Below are positions 61,680-64,000 of a stretch of DNA of 64,000 nt, piece after piece (position 1 is the stretch's first letter; each line of letters starts with the position of its first letter). The position numbers were made by a program, and so were the translations under genes. The stretch covers positions 831,707-895,706 of the forward strand of contig NVSG01000001.1 in the NCBI GenBank assembly GCA_002401155.1. Reading direction: 5' to 3'. Source of the stretch: Hyphomicrobiales bacterium (GTDB lineage: Bacteria > Pseudomonadota > Alphaproteobacteria > Rhizobiales > Rhizobiaceae). The notes beneath the pieces are model-generated. The model did no database searches. It saw nothing but the letters and a program-made list of their open reading frames with translations, and was not told the DNA's origin.

Positions 61680-61756
61680 CATAGCGGCTTTACGTAACTG
61701 TATTTAGATTTTGCAGAATTAATTGAAGCCGCCTGAGATTTCAGAGCGGCCTTTTT
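61674..61756 (+). ncRNA. trp attenuator (terminator/antiterminator), rnTrpL-like
   Basis: Mutually exclusive structures are visible. CGCTA (61674-61678)/TAGCG (61682-61686) overlaps the peptide end. GCGGCTT (61684-61690) pairs with AAGCCGC (61726-61732) as antiterminator. GCCGC (61728-61732) plus CTGA pairs with TCAG plus GCGGC (61746-61750) followed by CTTTTTATT as terminator. Stalling at the Trp codons favours antitermination. Premature termination would release an RNA of about 120 nt. Confidence 0.9.
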
Positions 61757-61799
61757 ATTGTTCGCTTGAAAGATATCAGGCGAAAATGAAGGCAAACTT

Positions 61800-63962
61800 A
61801 TGAGCTCCGAGCACATCGAATATATCACCGAGGGCGGTATCACTGTTCACCGCCACTCCGTTCCGGCTAATTATGAAACCGCAATCAGCGACACGCTGGA
61901 CAAGGTGAATAAGAGCCGCGGCGCGGTTCTTTCATCGAACTATGAATATCCGGGCAGATATACCAGATGGGATACGGCGATCATCGATCCACCCTTGGGC
62001 ATAGAAGCCAATGGCCGTGATGTCACCATCACCGCCTATAATGATCGCGGCAAAATCCTGCTCAAACCGGTGGGCGACTGCCTTAAAGACCACGACCATG
62101 TGGCAACAATCGATATCGGTGAAGAACTCATCCAGTTACGGGTCAAAGACACCGGCAAAGTCCTCACCGAAGAAGAACGCTCCAGAGCACCCACCGTGTT
62201 CTCGGTCGTGCGTGCCATCGTCGATCTTTTCCGCTCCGATGAAGACGATAAAATCGGCCTTTACGGGGCCTTCGGATACGACCTCGCCTTCCAGTTTGAC
62301 GATATTGAATACCATATGGACCGCCCCGACGATCAGCGCGATCTGGTACTTTTCCTGCCCGATGCAATTTTGGTGGTCGATCACCATCAGGCGCAGGCTT
62401 GGTATGATCATTATGATTTCACAGTCGATGGCGTTTCCACTAAAGGCTTGTCGCGGGAAGTAGAAACCGACCCGTTCAAACCATCGGATATCACCCCGCC
62501 CAAAGGTGATCACCAGCCCGGCGAATACGCAAAACTGGTTGAAAAAGCCAAAGAGAAATTCAAAAAGGGCGACCTGTTTGAGGTGGTTCCGGGGCAAATG
62601 TTCTATGAGCGTTGCAATTCATCCCCTGCTGATATTTCACGCACGCTAAAAGAGATAAACCCTTCTCCCTACTCATTTTTTATCAATTTGGGAAAACAAG
62701 AATATCTCATCGGCGCATCGCCTGAAATGTTCGTGCGTGTGTCTGGAAGACGGGTCGAAACATGCCCAATTTCCGGCACCATCCGCCGCGGCACTGACGC
62801 CATCGAAGACAGCAAGCAAATCCTGGCTCTGCTCAATTCCAAGAAAGACGAGTCCGAACTTACCATGTGTTCCGACGTGGATAGAAACGATAAATCCCGC
62901 GTCTGCGAACCGGGCAGCGTCAAAGTTATTGGCCGCCGACAAATCGAAATGTACTCCAAATTGATCCACACGGTCGATCATATTGAGGGCCGCCTCGCCG
63001 AAGGCATGGATGCATTTGATGCATTCCTTTCTCACGCATGGGCAGTGACTGTAACGGGCGCGCCAAAACTATGGGCCATGCGCTGGATTGAGCAGCACGA
63101 AAAAAGCCCGCGCGCATGGTATGGCGGCGCGGTCGGCGGCGTCTTTTTCAACGGTGACATGAACACCGGCCTGACACTTCGAACCGTGCGCATCAAGGAT
63201 GGCATTGCCGAAATCAGAGCCGGCGCAACCCTGCTGTTTGATTCAAACCCGGAAGAAGAAGAAGCTGAAACGGAACTCAAAGCATCGGCCATGCTTGCTG
63301 CCATCCGTACTGCCGGGAAATCTAACGCCGACACAGCAAACCGCTCAACCGCCAAGGTCGGTTTGGGCGTAAATATATTGCTGGTCGACCACGAAGACAG
63401 CTTCGTTCACACACTGGCAAATTACTTCCGCCAGACCGGCGCAAAGGTAACCACCGTCCGCGCACCGGTTGCAGAAAGCGTGTTCGATGAACTCAAACCA
63501 AATCTGGTAGTTCTCTCCCCCGGCCCGGGTTCACCAAAGGATTTCAACTGCGCCGATACGATCAGCAAGGCAAGAGCAAGAAACCTGCCGATCTTCGGCG
63601 TATGCCTCGGCCTGCAAGCACTGGTGGAAGCCTATGGCGGGGAACTCAGCCAGCTTGAAATCCCGATGCATGGGAAGCCTTCAAGAATCCAGCTGGAAAA
63701 TCCAGGCATTGTTTTTTCCGGGTTAGACAGCCAAATCACCATCGGACGTTACCACTCGATTTTCGCCGATCCAAAAACCTTGCCGGAAGATTTCATCGTC
63801 TCGGCCCGCACAGAGGATGGCGTGATCATGGGCATCGAACATAAAAGCGAGCCTGTAGCCGCAGTCCAATTCCACCCAGAATCAATCATGTCGCTGGGCG
63901 ATGATGTGGGCATGCGAATGATCGAAAACGTGGTCACCCATCTGGTTTCCCAAGGGAAATAA
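61800..63962 (+). CDS. trpE(G): Anthranilate synthase, fused TrpE-TrpG
   Basis: 720 residues: TrpE domain (about 1-510; [20 protein letters not shown] and [20 protein letters not shown] are chorismate-site motifs) followed by a TrpG glutamine amidotransferase domain (about 525-720; nucleophile Cys in [16 protein letters not shown], His-Glu in QFHPESIMS). Both halves look complete. The single-chain fusion is characteristic of Rhizobiaceae and relatives. It converts chorismate and glutamine to anthranilate, first step of tryptophan synthesis. Controlled by the trpL attenuator. GAAGG precedes the ATG. Confidence 0.96.
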   Translation: MSSEHIEYITEGGITVHRHSVPANYETAISDTLDKVNKSRGAVLSSNYEYPGRYTRWDTAIIDPPLGIEANGRDVTITAYNDRGKILLKPVGDCLKDHDHVATIDIGEELIQLRVKDTGKVLTEEERSRAPTVFSVVRAIVDLFRSDEDDKIGLYGAFGYDLAFQFDDIEYHMDRPDDQRDLVLFLPDAILVVDHHQAQAWYDHYDFTVDGVSTKGLSREVETDPFKPSDITPPKGDHQPGEYAKLVEKAKEKFKKGDLFEVVPGQMFYERCNSSPADISRTLKEINPSPYSFFINLGKQEYLIGASPEMFVRVSGRRVETCPISGTIRRGTDAIEDSKQILALLNSKKDESELTMCSDVDRNDKSRVCEPGSVKVIGRRQIEMYSKLIHTVDHIEGRLAEGMDAFDAFLSHAWAVTVTGAPKLWAMRWIEQHEKSPRAWYGGAVGGVFFNGDMNTGLTLRTVRIKDGIAEIRAGATLLFDSNPEEEEAETELKASAMLAAIRTAGKSNADTANRSTAKVGLGVNILLVDHEDSFVHTLANYFRQTGAKVTTVRAPVAESVFDELKPNLVVLSPGPGSPKDFNCADTISKARARNLPIFGVCLGLQALVEAYGGELSQLEIPMHGKPSRIQLENPGIVFSGLDSQITIGRYHSIFADPKTLPEDFIVSARTEDGVIMGIEHKSEPVAAVQFHPESIMSLGDDVGMRMIENVVTHLVSQGK

Positions 63963-64000
63963 ATGAGAACTCCAAGGGCGAGCGCGTGGGAACCCGGCGC
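63963..64000 (+). CDS. Possible start of the next gene
   Basis: An ATG immediately after the trpE(G) stop (TAAATG) has AAGGGA six bases upstream and reads MRTPRASAWEPG to the window end. Too short to confirm or to assign a function; it may be only the trpE(G) trailer. Confidence 0.3.
   Translation, partial: MRTPRASAWEPG

Overview
The window looks like ordinary chromosome from an alphaproteobacterium of the order Hyphomicrobiales (Rhizobiales). The indicators are a fused anthranilate synthase trpE(G) behind a Trp-Trp-Trp leader peptide, a BA14K-family protein, a long N-terminally extended UvrB, a petABC cytochrome bc1 operon, the cluster lgt / MidA-like methyltransferase / pgeF ... prs / rplY / pth / ychF, candidate CtrA boxes, a cluster of CcrM-type GANTC sites, and palindromic intergenic elements of the type common in rhizobia. 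I cannot name a genus. I see no rRNA or tRNA genes, insertion sequences, prophage or CRISPR array.

Layout. 1-10 kb: a DMT permease, two small exported proteins (TPR and BA14K), a sugar-acid dehydratase-like plus alcohol dehydrogenase operon, a thioesterase/CNNM-CBS pair, an OmpR/EnvZ-type two-component system and a secreted trypsin-like protease. 10-21 kb: sthA, a MarR regulator divergent from ilvE, a glycine-rich small membrane protein, an MBL hydrolase, a cold-shock protein, uvrB, a small 42-codon gene, and csaA-proC-ybjN. 21-31 kb: ubiK divergent from lgt-midA-pgeF-M24, a lipoprotein, prs, rplY, pth, a DUF2332 protein and ychF. 31-45 kb: apt, petABC, trmL, two ABC exporter half-transporters, a gene split by an in-frame TAG, uup, hemF, and a DUF1285-NUDIX-CCA operon. 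45-53 kb: a MoxR-DUF58-DUF4159-VWA membrane-protein operon. 53-60 kb: a LytTR/DUF2306 divergent pair, GNAT, VOC and NUDIX enzymes, a metallophosphoesterase, an ArsR/AHSA1 pair with a very clear operator, and leuA. 60-64 kb: an AT-rich stretch with poorly recognised genes, then trpL-trpE(G).

Regulation is the most informative part of the window. Two amino-acid biosynthesis genes carry leader peptides too short for routine gene calling: trpL (13 codons, three consecutive Trp, apparently leaderless, with a complete terminator/antiterminator) and a new candidate leuA leader (29 codons, 8 Leu). The ArsR/AHSA1 pair has a perfect 13-bp inverted repeat wrapped around its promoter, and the MarR/ilvE intergenic region has an 8-bp inverted repeat overlapping a consensus -35.

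The best candidate for something undescribed is a dispersed, structured intergenic repeat of about 107-145 nt present three times (11645, 18803, 25392). Its copies differ in sequence while keeping base-paired arms, and in two cases its terminal CTAG supplies the stop codon of the neighbouring gene. A second, shorter palindromic family with a conserved GTGRGWACCGG loop is present twice (28089, 31747). Protein-level oddities are an M24-fold protein with all five metal ligands replaced, an enolase-superfamily protein with a Gly in place of the usual metal-binding Asp, and a hypothetical gene with an in-frame amber codon.
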